From positions 4,258,001 to 4,322,000 of the forward strand of contig NZ_CP043311.1 in the NCBI RefSeq assembly GCF_008807375.1: a stretch of DNA of 64,000 nt, written 5' to 3'. Source of the stretch: Pseudomonas lalkuanensis (GTDB taxonomy: Bacteria > Pseudomonadota > Gammaproteobacteria > Pseudomonadales > Pseudomonadaceae). The translations under genes and the position numbers were made by a program. Below are positions 25,579-33,285 of this stretch, piece after piece (the stretch's first letter is position 1; every line of letters starts with the position of its first letter). The notes beneath the pieces were generated by a model. That model made no database searches. It saw only the letters and a list, made by a program, of their open reading frames with translations, and was not told where the DNA came from.

Positions 25579-26786
25579 CAGATCGTCCCCCGGCGCGGTG
25601 GCAGCTTGTCGTTGAGGTAGAAGTTGCCCACCGCGTGGTACTTCCAGCGCACCGGGTCGTGCAGGGTGTGCACACGGGCATTGCGCCAGTGGCGATCGAG
25701 GTTGTGTTCGGCAAGGCTGGCGCGGGTGCCGGACAGCTCGAACAGCTTGCTGCCAGCGGCCAACGACACCTCGGTGGTCAGCGCACGGGCCTCGGCCACG
25801 CCGATGGACGCGGCGGCCACGCTGTCGGTATCAGGTTGGGCGGTGGCGGCATCCAGCAAGCGGCCGGCGCGGTCGAGGATCGCTTCGGCGGCGTGCAGGC
25901 GGATGGCCAGGCGACCGAACTCCTGGATGGTCAGCGGGTCGTCGCTGGCCTTGTCCAGGCCGGAGTCGATCCACGGGCGCGAACGGGTGCGCACGAACTC
26001 CAGCGCGTCCTCATAGGCGGCGCGGGCGATGCCGGCGTCGATGGCGGCGTGAAGGATCTGGGCGAACGGGCCGACAGTGGTCGGGCGCTCGAAGGCAGCC
26101 TGGAAGGACACCAGGTCCTCGGTGCGCACCGGCACGTTCTCGAAGACCACCGAGCCGCTTCCGGTGGTGCGCTGGCCGAAGCCGGACCAGTCATCGATGA
26201 CCGTCAGTCCCGGTGCATTGCGCGGGACGAAGGCGAGGTACTGGTGGCCATCCTCGGCCACCACGAGCGTGGGCACCCGATCGGCATAGAGCGCGCCGGT
26301 GCAATAGAACTTGCGGCCATTGATGCGGTAGCCCGCGCCTTCGCGGATCAGCCGGGTATTGCGGTCATTGGCGGTGCGCGTGCCGATTTCCGCCAGGGCG
26401 TTGCCGAAGCGCTGGCCCGCCAGGGCTGCGGCGAACAGGCGCCGCTGCTGGGCCTTGCTGCCATTCACCCGGAGCACTTCCAGTGCGTAGAAATGGTTCT
26501 GCGGAATCTGTCCGAGGGATGCGTCGGCGGCACTGATGATGGCGATGACCCGCGCCAGGGTCACCCGCGACACACCAGCGCCACCGTATTCGCGCGGCAC
26601 GCTGATGCCCCACAGGCCGGAACGGCTGAAGGCGTCGAGTTCCTCATGGGGCAGGCGCCGGTCGCGGTCACGCTCGGCGGCGCCGGGTTTGAACTCGGCG
26701 GCGATGCGGCGGGCCACCTCGATGGCTTCGGCGTCATCACGAATGATGGCAACGCTGAGGGCCGGTGCGGGTTGCGGCAATGTCAT
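25578..26786 (-). CDS. SfnB-family acyl-CoA dehydrogenase-like sulfur acquisition oxidoreductase, copy 1
   Basis: A 402-residue FAD-dependent protein of the acyl-CoA dehydrogenase fold. N-terminal helical domain, then GLWGISVPREYGGAGVSRVT, DASLGQIPQNHFYALEVLR, INGRKFYCTGALYADRVPT and DDWSGFGQRTTGSGSVVFEN, with the C-terminal helix ending LDRHWRNARVHTLHDPVRWK. The catalytic base of true acyl-CoA dehydrogenases is not obvious. SfnB/DszC-type members take part in using dimethyl sulfone and other organosulfur compounds. ATG 26786 has GGAG upstream and lies 10 bases after the copy-2 stop. Confidence 0.85.
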   Translation of the reverse strand: MTLPQPAPALSVAIIRDDAEAIEVARRIAAEFKPGAAERDRDRRLPHEELDAFSRSGLWGISVPREYGGAGVSRVTLARVIAIISAADASLGQIPQNHFYALEVLRVNGSKAQQRRLFAAALAGQRFGNALAEIGTRTANDRNTRLIREGAGYRINGRKFYCTGALYADRVPTLVVAEDGHQYLAFVPRNAPGLTVIDDWSGFGQRTTGSGSVVFENVPVRTEDLVSFQAAFERPTTVGPFAQILHAAIDAGIARAAYEDALEFVRTRSRPWIDSGLDKASDDPLTIQEFGRLAIRLHAAEAILDRAGRLLDAATAQPDTDSVAAASIGVAEARALTTEVSLAAGSKLFELSGTRASLAEHNLDRHWRNARVHTLHDPVRWKYHAVGNFYLNDKLPPRRGTI

Positions 26787-26796
26787 GGAGAACTCC

Positions 26797-28032
26797 TCAG
26801 ATCCAGGAATGACGGGTCGGTTTGGCGCCGTTGAGGTGGTAGGCGCCAACTGCCTGGACCTTCCAGCGCACCGGGTCGTGCAGGGTGTGGACGCGGGCGT
26901 TGCGCCAGTGACGGTCGAGGTTGAACTCGGCGAGGCTGGCGCGGCTGCCGGCCAGCTCGAAGAGCTTTTCGCTGGCGAGCAGGCTGATCTCCGTCGTCAG
27001 CACCTTGGCCTCGGCCACGGCGATGGAGGCGCGGGCCGCGGACTCGTCATCGATGGGTGCAGCGGCCACTTCGTCGAGTACCTGGCCAGCACGCTCCAGC
27101 AGCGCATTGGCGGCATTCAGCTCGGTCTTCAGGCGGCCGATCTCGAAGAGGGTGTAGAGCTCCTCACTGGCGCGTTCGACCTCGGCATCCACCCAGGGCC
27201 GCGAGCGCTCGCGGATGAAGGCGATGGCGTCGTCGATGGCCGCCTCGGCGATACCGGCGTCGATCGCCGCCTGGATCAGCTGCGAGACCGCGCCCTGGAT
27301 GCTCGGCACCTCGGCCAGCCGGCTGTTGTGGAACACCAGGTCGCCGGCGACGGGCGCCTGGTCCAGCAGCACGGTGCCGCTGGCGGTGGTGCGCTGGCCG
27401 AAACCGGACCAGTCGTCGACGATGCGCAGCCCCGGTACACCGCGCTCAACGAGGCCGAGCACGCCGACGCCGTTGTCGTCGATGGCCTTGACCGCCACCC
27501 AGTGGGCGAACAGCGCGCCGGTGGAATAGAACTTTTCGCCGCTGACCTTCAGCCCCTCGCCGGTACGGGTGATGCGCGCCCTGATCTCCAGGGTGTGCTT
27601 CGTGTTGCGCTCGGGGCCGGCATTGGCCAGTCGGCGCCCGGCGAGGATGCCGCCGAACACCTTGAGCTTCTGCGCTTCGCTGCCGACGTTCTCGACCACG
27701 CTGAGCAGGCCGAACTGGTTCTGCGGAATCTGCCCCAGCGCCGGGTCGGCGGCGCAGATGATGCGGAACACTTCAGCCAGGGTGACGTAGGAGACCTCGG
27801 CCCCGCCGTATCGGCGCGGGATGCGGATGCCGCCCAATCCCAGGCGGGTGAAGAGTTCCAGCTCGCGCCAGGGCAGCAGGCGGTCGCGGTCACGTTGTGC
27901 GGCATGTTCCCTGGCCAGCTTCGCCACCTCGTGAGCGGCTTGCAGGGCCTGTGCATCGTTCTCGATCAGCGCCGCCGGGAGTAGTGACGGGGCTTCATCA
28001 CGAAATGCGTGGTGTGCGGTTTCGTTTGTCAT
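26797..28032 (-). CDS. SfnB-family acyl-CoA dehydrogenase-like oxidoreductase, copy 2
   Basis: A 411-residue paralogue of the neighbouring gene, with the same framework (GLGGIRIPRRYGGAEVSYVT, DPALGQIPQNQFGLLSVVEN, VSGEKFYSTGALFAHWVAVK, DDWSGFGQRTTASGTVLLDQ, LDRHWRNARVHTLHDPVRWK). A longer N terminus (MTNETAHHAFRDEAP) precedes the shared fold. The gene lies between metQ copy 2 and SfnB copy 1. Tandem non-identical paralogues suggest different organosulfur substrates or a heteromeric enzyme. Confidence 0.85.
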   Translation of the reverse strand: MTNETAHHAFRDEAPSLLPAALIENDAQALQAAHEVAKLAREHAAQRDRDRLLPWRELELFTRLGLGGIRIPRRYGGAEVSYVTLAEVFRIICAADPALGQIPQNQFGLLSVVENVGSEAQKLKVFGGILAGRRLANAGPERNTKHTLEIRARITRTGEGLKVSGEKFYSTGALFAHWVAVKAIDDNGVGVLGLVERGVPGLRIVDDWSGFGQRTTASGTVLLDQAPVAGDLVFHNSRLAEVPSIQGAVSQLIQAAIDAGIAEAAIDDAIAFIRERSRPWVDAEVERASEELYTLFEIGRLKTELNAANALLERAGQVLDEVAAAPIDDESAARASIAVAEAKVLTTEISLLASEKLFELAGSRASLAEFNLDRHWRNARVHTLHDPVRWKVQAVGAYHLNGAKPTRHSWI

Positions 28033-28065
28033 GGGGTGTGGCCTTCAAATGCAAAGTTGCGCCTG

Positions 28066-28104
28066 GCCCTCTCCCCCGGCCCCTCTCCCTGAGGGCGAGG
28101 GGAG
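28066..28104. repeat. CCCTC-family hairpin repeat
   Basis: CCCCCGGCCCCTCTCCCTGA followed by GGGCGAGGGG forms the hairpin seen at 13110, 21236, 34537 and 56170. It lies in the gap between metQ copy 2 and SfnB copy 2. Confidence 0.7.
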
Positions 28105-28127
28105 GCAAGCGGCACGAGGCTGGGGAA

Positions 28128-28898
28128 TCAGAACGCCGGGGCGATCTGGCCCTTGTAGCGGGTGACGATGAACTGGCGGACTTCCGGCGAGTTCAGGGCC
28201 TTGGCCAGCTTTTGCAGGCGCGGGTCCTGGAGGTTGTCCGGACGGGCGACGAGGAATTCGGCGTAGAGGTCCTTGCCTTTCTCGACGATCAGCGCGCTGT
28301 TGGTGTCGATGCCGGCTTCCAGGGCGTAGTTGGCGAAGACGAAGGCCAGGTCCACCTGGCTCACGGAACGGGCCAGCAGCGCACCTTCCAGTTCGCGGAT
28401 CTTCAGTTTCTTCGGGTTCTCGGCGATGTCGCGCTGGGTGGCCAGGGTGTTGCTCGGGTCCTTGAGCTTGATCAGCCCGGCTTCGTGCAGCAGCACCAGG
28501 GCGCGGCCGGTGTTTACCGGGTCGTTGGGGATGGCGACGGAAGCGCCGTCCTTCAGCTCGTCGAGTTTCTTGATCTTGCTGGAGTAGGCGCCGAAGGGTT
28601 CGATATGGATGCCCACCACCGGCACCAGGTCGGTGTGGCGGCTCTTGTTGAACTCATCGAGGAACGGCCGGTACTGGTAGTAGTTGGCGTCGAGGTTCTT
28701 CTCCGCCAGTTGCACGTTGGGCTGGATGAAGTCGGTGAAGACCTTGATGTCCAGGTCCACGCCTTCCTTGGCCAGGGTGGGTTTGACGAACTCGAGGATT
28801 TCCGCATGGGGAACCGGAGTGGCGCCGACTACGAGCTTCTCGCCAGCTTGGACTGAGAAGGCGACGACGGCGGCCAGAATGGCGATAGCCTTTTTCAT
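28128..28898 (-). CDS. MetQ/NlpA-family substrate-binding protein, copy 2
   Basis: A 256-residue periplasmic binding protein with signal peptide KKAIAILAAVVAFSVQAGEK and no lipobox Cys. Family regions are VGATPVPHAEILEFVKPTLA, NLDANYYQYRPFLDEFNKSR, VPVVGIHIEPFGAYSSKIKK and AIPNDPVNTGRALVLLHEAG. It is clearly diverged from copy 1 (23295). It lies about 95 bases downstream of the second MetI-like permease, and no ATPase gene accompanies the pair. Confidence 0.85.
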   Translation of the reverse strand: MKKAIAILAAVVAFSVQAGEKLVVGATPVPHAEILEFVKPTLAKEGVDLDIKVFTDFIQPNVQLAEKNLDANYYQYRPFLDEFNKSRHTDLVPVVGIHIEPFGAYSSKIKKLDELKDGASVAIPNDPVNTGRALVLLHEAGLIKLKDPSNTLATQRDIAENPKKLKIRELEGALLARSVSQVDLAFVFANYALEAGIDTNSALIVEKGKDLYAEFLVARPDNLQDPRLQKLAKALNSPEVRQFIVTRYKGQIAPAF

Positions 28899-28992
28899 TG
28901 CAAGTGCTCCTGGGCAGTATTGGGTTGGCCGTCGTGGGGTGAACGTGAGGCCTTGGGTGGGCAGCGAAAGCCGGCTGCCCTGCGGCGGGATC

Positions 28993-29658
28993 TCAACGGC
29001 GGCTGTAGCGGATCACGAGGCGGTCGCCGCTCATCTGCAGGGCCTGCACCAGCAGGACTAGCAGAGCCACGGTGACCACCATCACGTCGGTCTGGAAACG
29101 CTGGTAGCCGAAGCGGATGGCGAGGTCGCCGAGGCCCCCTCCGCCGATCACGCCGGCCATCGCTGTGTAGTCCACTAGCACGATGGCGGTGACGGTGATG
29201 GCGGCGATCAGCCCGGTGCGGGCTTCCGGCAGCAGGGTGTGCCAGATGATCTGCCAGGTGCTGGCACCCATGGACTGGGTAGCCTCCACCAGTCCGCGGT
29301 CCACCTCGCGCAGCGCGGTTTCCACCAGCCGTGCGAAGAACGGGGAGCAGCCGGCCACCAGCGGCGGGATGGCCCCGGCGACGCCAAGCGAGGTGCCGGT
29401 GAGCAGCGTGGTCAGCGGAATCATCACGATCAGCAGGATGATGAACGGCAGCGAACGCAGCATGTTCACCACGGCCGAGGCGAAGCGGTAGAAGCCGGGC
29501 TTCTCATGCATCTGCTTCTTGCCGGTGAGATAGAGCAGCACGCCCAGCGGCAGGCCGAGCAGCACGGTGAAGCCGAGCGCCAGGGCGAGCATGGTCAGTG
29601 TATCGATGCTGGCCTGGCCGATTTCCACCCAGTCGAGGTTGGCGAGCAGCTCGTTCAT
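28993..29658 (-). CDS. MetI-like ABC permease, copy 2
   Basis: A 221-residue inner-membrane permease. Hydrophobic segments include LTMLALALGFTVLLGLPLGV, FIILLIVMIPLTTLLTG and VVTVALLVLLVQALQM. The EAA loop is VEATQSMGASTWQIIWHTLL followed by PEARTG. Its ATG overlaps the stop of the upstream monooxygenase gene (ATGA). There is no ATPase gene next to it, so it probably uses MetN encoded at 22075 in the same cluster. Confidence 0.85.
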   Translation of the reverse strand: MNELLANLDWVEIGQASIDTLTMLALALGFTVLLGLPLGVLLYLTGKKQMHEKPGFYRFASAVVNMLRSLPFIILLIVMIPLTTLLTGTSLGVAGAIPPLVAGCSPFFARLVETALREVDRGLVEATQSMGASTWQIIWHTLLPEARTGLIAAITVTAIVLVDYTAMAGVIGGGGLGDLAIRFGYQRFQTDVMVVTVALLVLLVQALQMSGDRLVIRYSRR

Positions 29659-31028
29659 CGCCCTGCCCTCCTGCGCAACCGCGCAGCCGGGTGCGGCTCG
29701 GCGACGCGGTCGCCCTCACCGAACAGCTTGTGGCGCAGGCTGCCGTCTTCGTATTCGCGCTTGAACAGGCCACGGGCCTGCAGCTCGGGCACCAGCAGGT
29801 CGACGATATCCACGAAGGTTTCCGGCGCGACGATGCCGGACAGGTTGAAGCCGTCCACGTCGGTCTCTTCCACCCAGGCCTGCAGCTCATCGGCCACGCT
29901 TTTCGGCGAGCCCACCAGCAAGGGGCCATCACCACCCAGGGCGCAGTAGTCGGCGATTTCGGCGGTGGTCCAGGTACGGCTCGGGTCCGCAGCGGTGAAG
30001 GCATCCACCGCCGACTGGATCGCGTTGCTCTCGACCTGGCGCAATACCTGGTCCGGCGCGTACTGGCCGAAATCGATGCCGGTCCAGCCGGACATCAGTG
30101 TCAGGGCGCCGTCATGACTGGAGAACTCGCGGTACTCGCGCCATTTCGCCTGGGCCTCGGCATCAGTGGGTGCGACGATCACGGTGAGCTGGTTGAAGAC
30201 CTTGATGTCGCTACCCTTGCGCCCGGCCAACTCGGCCTGACGGCGCAGGTCGGCCACCTGGTTGCGCAGGATGTGGCGGGTGGGCGCGGCGACGAACACG
30301 CACTCGGCATTGGCGGCGGCGAAGGCCTTGCCCCGGCTGGAAGCGCCGGCCTGGTAGAGCACCGGGGTGCGCTGCGGCGACGGCTCGCTGAGGTGGAAGC
30401 CGGGCACCTGGAAGTGCGCGCCCTCATGGGCGATGGGGTGCACCTTGGCCGGGTCCGCGTAGACGCAGCGCTCCACGTCGGCGACCACCGCTTCCTCGTC
30501 CCAACTGGCTTCCCAGAGCTTGTAGCAGACCTCCAGGTACTCGGCAGCCAGGGCATAACGCTGCTCATGGTTGAGCTGATGCTTGAGGCCGATGTTGCGC
30601 GCGCCGCTCTCCAGGTAGGAGGTGACGATGTTCCAGCCGGCGCGGCCACCGGTGAGGTGGTCCAGCGTGCTCATGCGCCGGGCGAACGGGTACGGGTGTT
30701 CGAAGGACACAGACGCAGTGACGCCAAAACCCAGGTGCCGGGTGGCGGCGGCCATGGCCGGCACCAGCAGCAGCGGGTCGTTCACCGGTACCTGGGCGGC
30801 AGTGCGCAGGGCCTGCTCCGGGCCGCCCTGGTAGACGTCGTAGACGCCCAGCACGTCGGCGAGGAACAGGCCGTCGATCTTGCCGCGCTCCAGGGTTTGC
30901 GCCAGCTCGATCCAGTAATGGATATCGGTGTAGCGCCGCGCCTGGTCGCGCGGATGGCGCCAGAGGCCGGGGGACAGGTGGCCCACGGCGTTCATGGCAA
31001 AGGCGTTGAGGCGGATCTGCTTGCTCAT
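29655..31028 (-). CDS. LLM-class FMN-dependent monooxygenase, copy 2
   Basis: A 457-residue paralogue of the monooxygenase at 24130, with LNAFAMNAVGHLSPGLWRHP, VNDPLLLVPAMAAATRHLGF, RRMSTLDHLTGGRAGWNIVT, YLEVCYKLWEASWDEEAV, SPQRTPVLYQAGASSRGKAF and DGFNLSGIVAPETFVDIVDL. This copy ends normally about 20 residues after KLFGEGDRV, which shows that the long tail of copy 1 is unusual. It starts 10 bases after SfnB copy 3 and is probably an oxygenase of organosulfur compounds fed by a separate FMN reductase. Confidence 0.88.
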   Translation of the reverse strand: MSKQIRLNAFAMNAVGHLSPGLWRHPRDQARRYTDIHYWIELAQTLERGKIDGLFLADVLGVYDVYQGGPEQALRTAAQVPVNDPLLLVPAMAAATRHLGFGVTASVSFEHPYPFARRMSTLDHLTGGRAGWNIVTSYLESGARNIGLKHQLNHEQRYALAAEYLEVCYKLWEASWDEEAVVADVERCVYADPAKVHPIAHEGAHFQVPGFHLSEPSPQRTPVLYQAGASSRGKAFAAANAECVFVAAPTRHILRNQVADLRRQAELAGRKGSDIKVFNQLTVIVAPTDAEAQAKWREYREFSSHDGALTLMSGWTGIDFGQYAPDQVLRQVESNAIQSAVDAFTAADPSRTWTTAEIADYCALGGDGPLLVGSPKSVADELQAWVEETDVDGFNLSGIVAPETFVDIVDLLVPELQARGLFKREYEDGSLRHKLFGEGDRVAEPHPAARLRRRAGR

Positions 31029-31038
31029 GTCGCGCGCC

Positions 31039-32262
31039 TCAGGACCAGTCGTGACGCGGCGGCTTCACGCCGTTGAGCAGCCAGTTGCCGACCACGTGGT
31101 ACTTCCAGCGCACCGGGTCGTGCAGGGTGTGCACGCGGGCATTGCGCCAGTGACGATCATGGTTGTGGCGCGCCAACGTGGAGCGGGTGCCGCCCAGTTC
31201 GAACAGTTTGTTGGAGGCTTCGATGGCGATTTCGGTGGTCAGCACCTTGGCCTTGGCCACGGCGACCGAAGCGGCAGCCACATTGTCCTCGTCCGGCGCC
31301 GGGCGAGCGGCGTCCATCACCTTGCCGGCACGTTCCAGCAAAGCTTCGGCAGCCTCCAGGCGAATCCCCAGGTTGCCCACCTGGATGATGGTCAGCGGGT
31401 CCTCGCTGGCCTTCTCCACTTCGGCATCGATCCAGGGGCGGGCGTGGTCGCGGACGAAGGCGATGGTGTCGCGCAGGGCCGCACGGGCGATCCCGGCATC
31501 GATGGCAGCGGTGGTGATCTGGGCGAACGGGCCGGCCAGGGTCGGGCTCTCGTAGGAGCGGTAGGTGGGGAACAGGTTCGCCGCCGGCACGCGCAGGTCC
31601 TGGGCCAGCACCGTGCCGCTGGAAGTGTTGCGCTGGCCGATGCTGGACCAGTCGTCGACGATCACCAGCCCTTCGCTGCCGCGCGGGACGAAGGCCAGCT
31701 GGGCCTTGTCGTCCTCATCCACGGCCAGCACCGCCAGCCAGTGGGCGTAGAGCGAACCTGTGCAGTAGCCCTTGCGACCGTTGATGACATGGGCGTCGCC
31801 GTCGCGGCGGATACGGGTCTGGATGTCCTGGACATTCTTGCCGCCGGTTTCCGACAGCGCATTGGCAAAGCGGTTGCCCTTCAGCGCCAGGCCGAAGAAA
31901 AAGCGCTTCTGTTCATAGGTGCCTTGCAGGCGGATGTCTTCCAGCAGGCAGTAGTGGTTCTGCGGAATCTGCCCGAGGGAGGCGTCGGCGGCCGAAATGA
32001 TGGCGATCACTTCAGCCAGGGTGGCGTAGCTCACCTCGGCGCCGCCGAACACCTTGGGCACGGTGATGCCCCAGAGGCCGCTGTTGGAAAACACATCCAC
32101 CACTTCCGAAGGAACCTGGCGGGTGCGATCGCGCTCAGCGTCGCCTTCCAGCAGGAAGGCCGCCACGCGGTGGGCCACTTCGATGGCCTGCGCATCGCTG
32201 CGGATGATCTGGGCGTCGGGAATGCCGACGGGGTATTGGGCGGAAATCGGGGTTTGCGACAT
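31039..32262 (-). CDS. SfnB-family acyl-CoA dehydrogenase-like oxidoreductase, copy 3 (first gene of the cluster)
   Basis: A 407-residue SfnB/DszC-like protein (GLWGITVPKVFGGAEVSYAT, DASLGQIPQNHYCLLEDIRL, INGRKGYCTGSLYAHWLAVL, DDWSSIGQRNTSSGTVLAQD, HDRHWRNARVHTLHDPVRWK). It is closest to what is usually annotated SfnB. As the first gene of the ten-gene minus-strand cluster it follows a sigma-54-type promoter (32323-32338), matching the SfnR-dependent, sulfate-starvation control known for sfn genes in P. putida. Confidence 0.88.
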   Translation of the reverse strand: MSQTPISAQYPVGIPDAQIIRSDAQAIEVAHRVAAFLLEGDAERDRTRQVPSEVVDVFSNSGLWGITVPKVFGGAEVSYATLAEVIAIISAADASLGQIPQNHYCLLEDIRLQGTYEQKRFFFGLALKGNRFANALSETGGKNVQDIQTRIRRDGDAHVINGRKGYCTGSLYAHWLAVLAVDEDDKAQLAFVPRGSEGLVIVDDWSSIGQRNTSSGTVLAQDLRVPAANLFPTYRSYESPTLAGPFAQITTAAIDAGIARAALRDTIAFVRDHARPWIDAEVEKASEDPLTIIQVGNLGIRLEAAEALLERAGKVMDAARPAPDEDNVAAASVAVAKAKVLTTEIAIEASNKLFELGGTRSTLARHNHDRHWRNARVHTLHDPVRWKYHVVGNWLLNGVKPPRHDWS

Positions 32263-32322
32263 GGGGCTCTCTGCACTGCTGTTTCGCCGCGAACACTCGC
32301 GGCCTCACTTGCAGAAGGACAT

Positions 32323-32338
32323 AGCAGCACCCGTGCCA
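32323..32338 (-). promoter_or_regulatory. Sigma-54 (-24/-12) promoter of the organosulfur cluster
   Basis: Read on the minus strand the sequence is TGGCACGGGTGCTGCT, one mismatch from TGGCACG-N4-TTGCW, with the GG and GC correctly spaced. It lies about 60 bases upstream of the first cluster gene. Confidence 0.75.
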
Positions 32339-32356
32339 GTTTAGTTTTTCTTTAAA

Positions 32357-32369
32357 AATCAATAATTTA
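32357..32369. promoter_or_regulatory. IHF-type site upstream of the sigma-54 promoter
   Basis: AATCAATAATTTA matches WATCAANNNNTTR at every defined position, in the AT-rich stretch 32341-32395 just upstream of the -24 element. IHF bending between enhancer and promoter is usual for sigma-54 promoters. Confidence 0.6.
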
Positions 32370-32416
32370 TAAATTCAAACAAACAGTTCGAGGTGAATAA
32401 AGCAAGCAACCTGCTG

Positions 32417-32444
32417 GCCAGGTGTTGCTGGAGCAACACCTGGC
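32417..32444. promoter_or_regulatory. Perfect inverted repeat, candidate enhancer (SfnR-type activator) site
   Basis: Twelve-base arms GCCAGGTGTTGC (32417-32428) and GCAACACCTGGC (32433-32444) around TGGA. It lies about 80-105 bases upstream of the -24 element, the usual distance for a sigma-54 enhancer. It is also 11 bases beyond the stop of the minus-strand fragment at 32455, but no T run follows, so a terminator is less likely. Confidence 0.5.
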
Positions 32445-32454
32445 TTGCCTGACC

Positions 32455-32865
32455 TCAGGTCATTTCCGCTGCGCATTCGCCGGAGCGGGTGCGGTGCCGG
32501 GCAGCGCCGCGCATGGCGGCCACCACCATCACCAGCAACACCGCAGCCAGGATCGCGGAAGAGCCGACGGTGCCAAAGCCCAGCCCTCCCTTGTCCGGCA
32601 TCTTGGTCAGCACATCACCAAGGGTGGCACCGAAGGGCCGGGTCAGGACGAACGCGATCCAGAACAGCGCCACCGGGGATATCTTCGTGGCATAGCGGGC
32701 CACCGCCACCAAGGCGATCAGGCTGCCCACCAGCAAGGCCCCTCCGGCAAAACCCAGACCGGAGTCATCCGCCAGGTAATCGCCCAGTGCTGTCCCCAGC
32801 GTGTTGGAGAAGAGGATGGCCACCCAATAGAAGAGTTCGCCCTTGCGGCTGGCGATACGCTCCAC
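32455..32865 (-). pseudogene. C-terminal half of a COG4705-type membrane protein (truncated)
   Basis: A 136-codon frame beginning at GTG directly after an in-frame TAG. The product starts with RKGELFYWVAILFSNTLGTA and contains LVGSLIALVAVARYATKISP, ALFWIAFVLTRPFGATLGDV and GGLGFGTVGSSAILAAVLLV, matching the second half of COG4705 membrane proteins, which are usually about 250 residues with two similar halves. The first half is not found upstream, so the gene is probably a remnant, although a half-size functional protein cannot be excluded. Function of the family is unknown. Confidence 0.6.
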
Positions 32866-33285
32866 CTATCCCCCGCGGCACGGCTGTATCCAGCGATCAG
32901 GCATCTGCCTGCGCGCCAACCCTAAGCAGCGGCAGGTGAAAAAGGAGTCAAGAATTCATCACGAGAACGTTCAGCGTCTCATGGGGAATGTCGCGCCTTT
33001 AATCAGGCTTTATTGCACTTAAACTGCAATAACATTCATTAGTCTTCTATCTTTACGCCCCTTAGCATTCCCTCATCCCCGACGCCCGGCCCGGCGAGGG
33101 TCTGCATGAGCAGCCCCCTCCGAGGAACCGCGCGCGAGAAAAAGACGTTTCCATATCCAGGGATGGAGCCCCCACTCCGGTGGGATTGAGGGGACCAGGG
33201 GCCTGTACGAAAAGCCGTCCGGTATCGGCACTTTCCGTACAGCGCCTCCGGCCTCTCCCTTTATCAACTGCCTAGTGTCGTGCCC
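32866..33285. other. Intergenic region with leader hairpins, no gene
   Basis: No protein-like frame is seen. The first 200 bases are AT-richer than their surroundings and contain ATTGCA-N7-TGCAAT (33012-33030). Just before the HPP gene a 40-base imperfect stem-loop joins CTGTACG (33203-33209) to CGTACAG (33236-33242), and CCCAC/GTGGG forms a small hairpin at about 33171-33184. These would lie in the HPP gene leader. Confidence 0.5.

Noticed and set aside
33012..33030. ATTGCA-N7-TGCAAT inverted repeat as an operator
   Set aside because: Short and isolated, with no gene close on either side that it would obviously control; noted only as part of the intergenic region.
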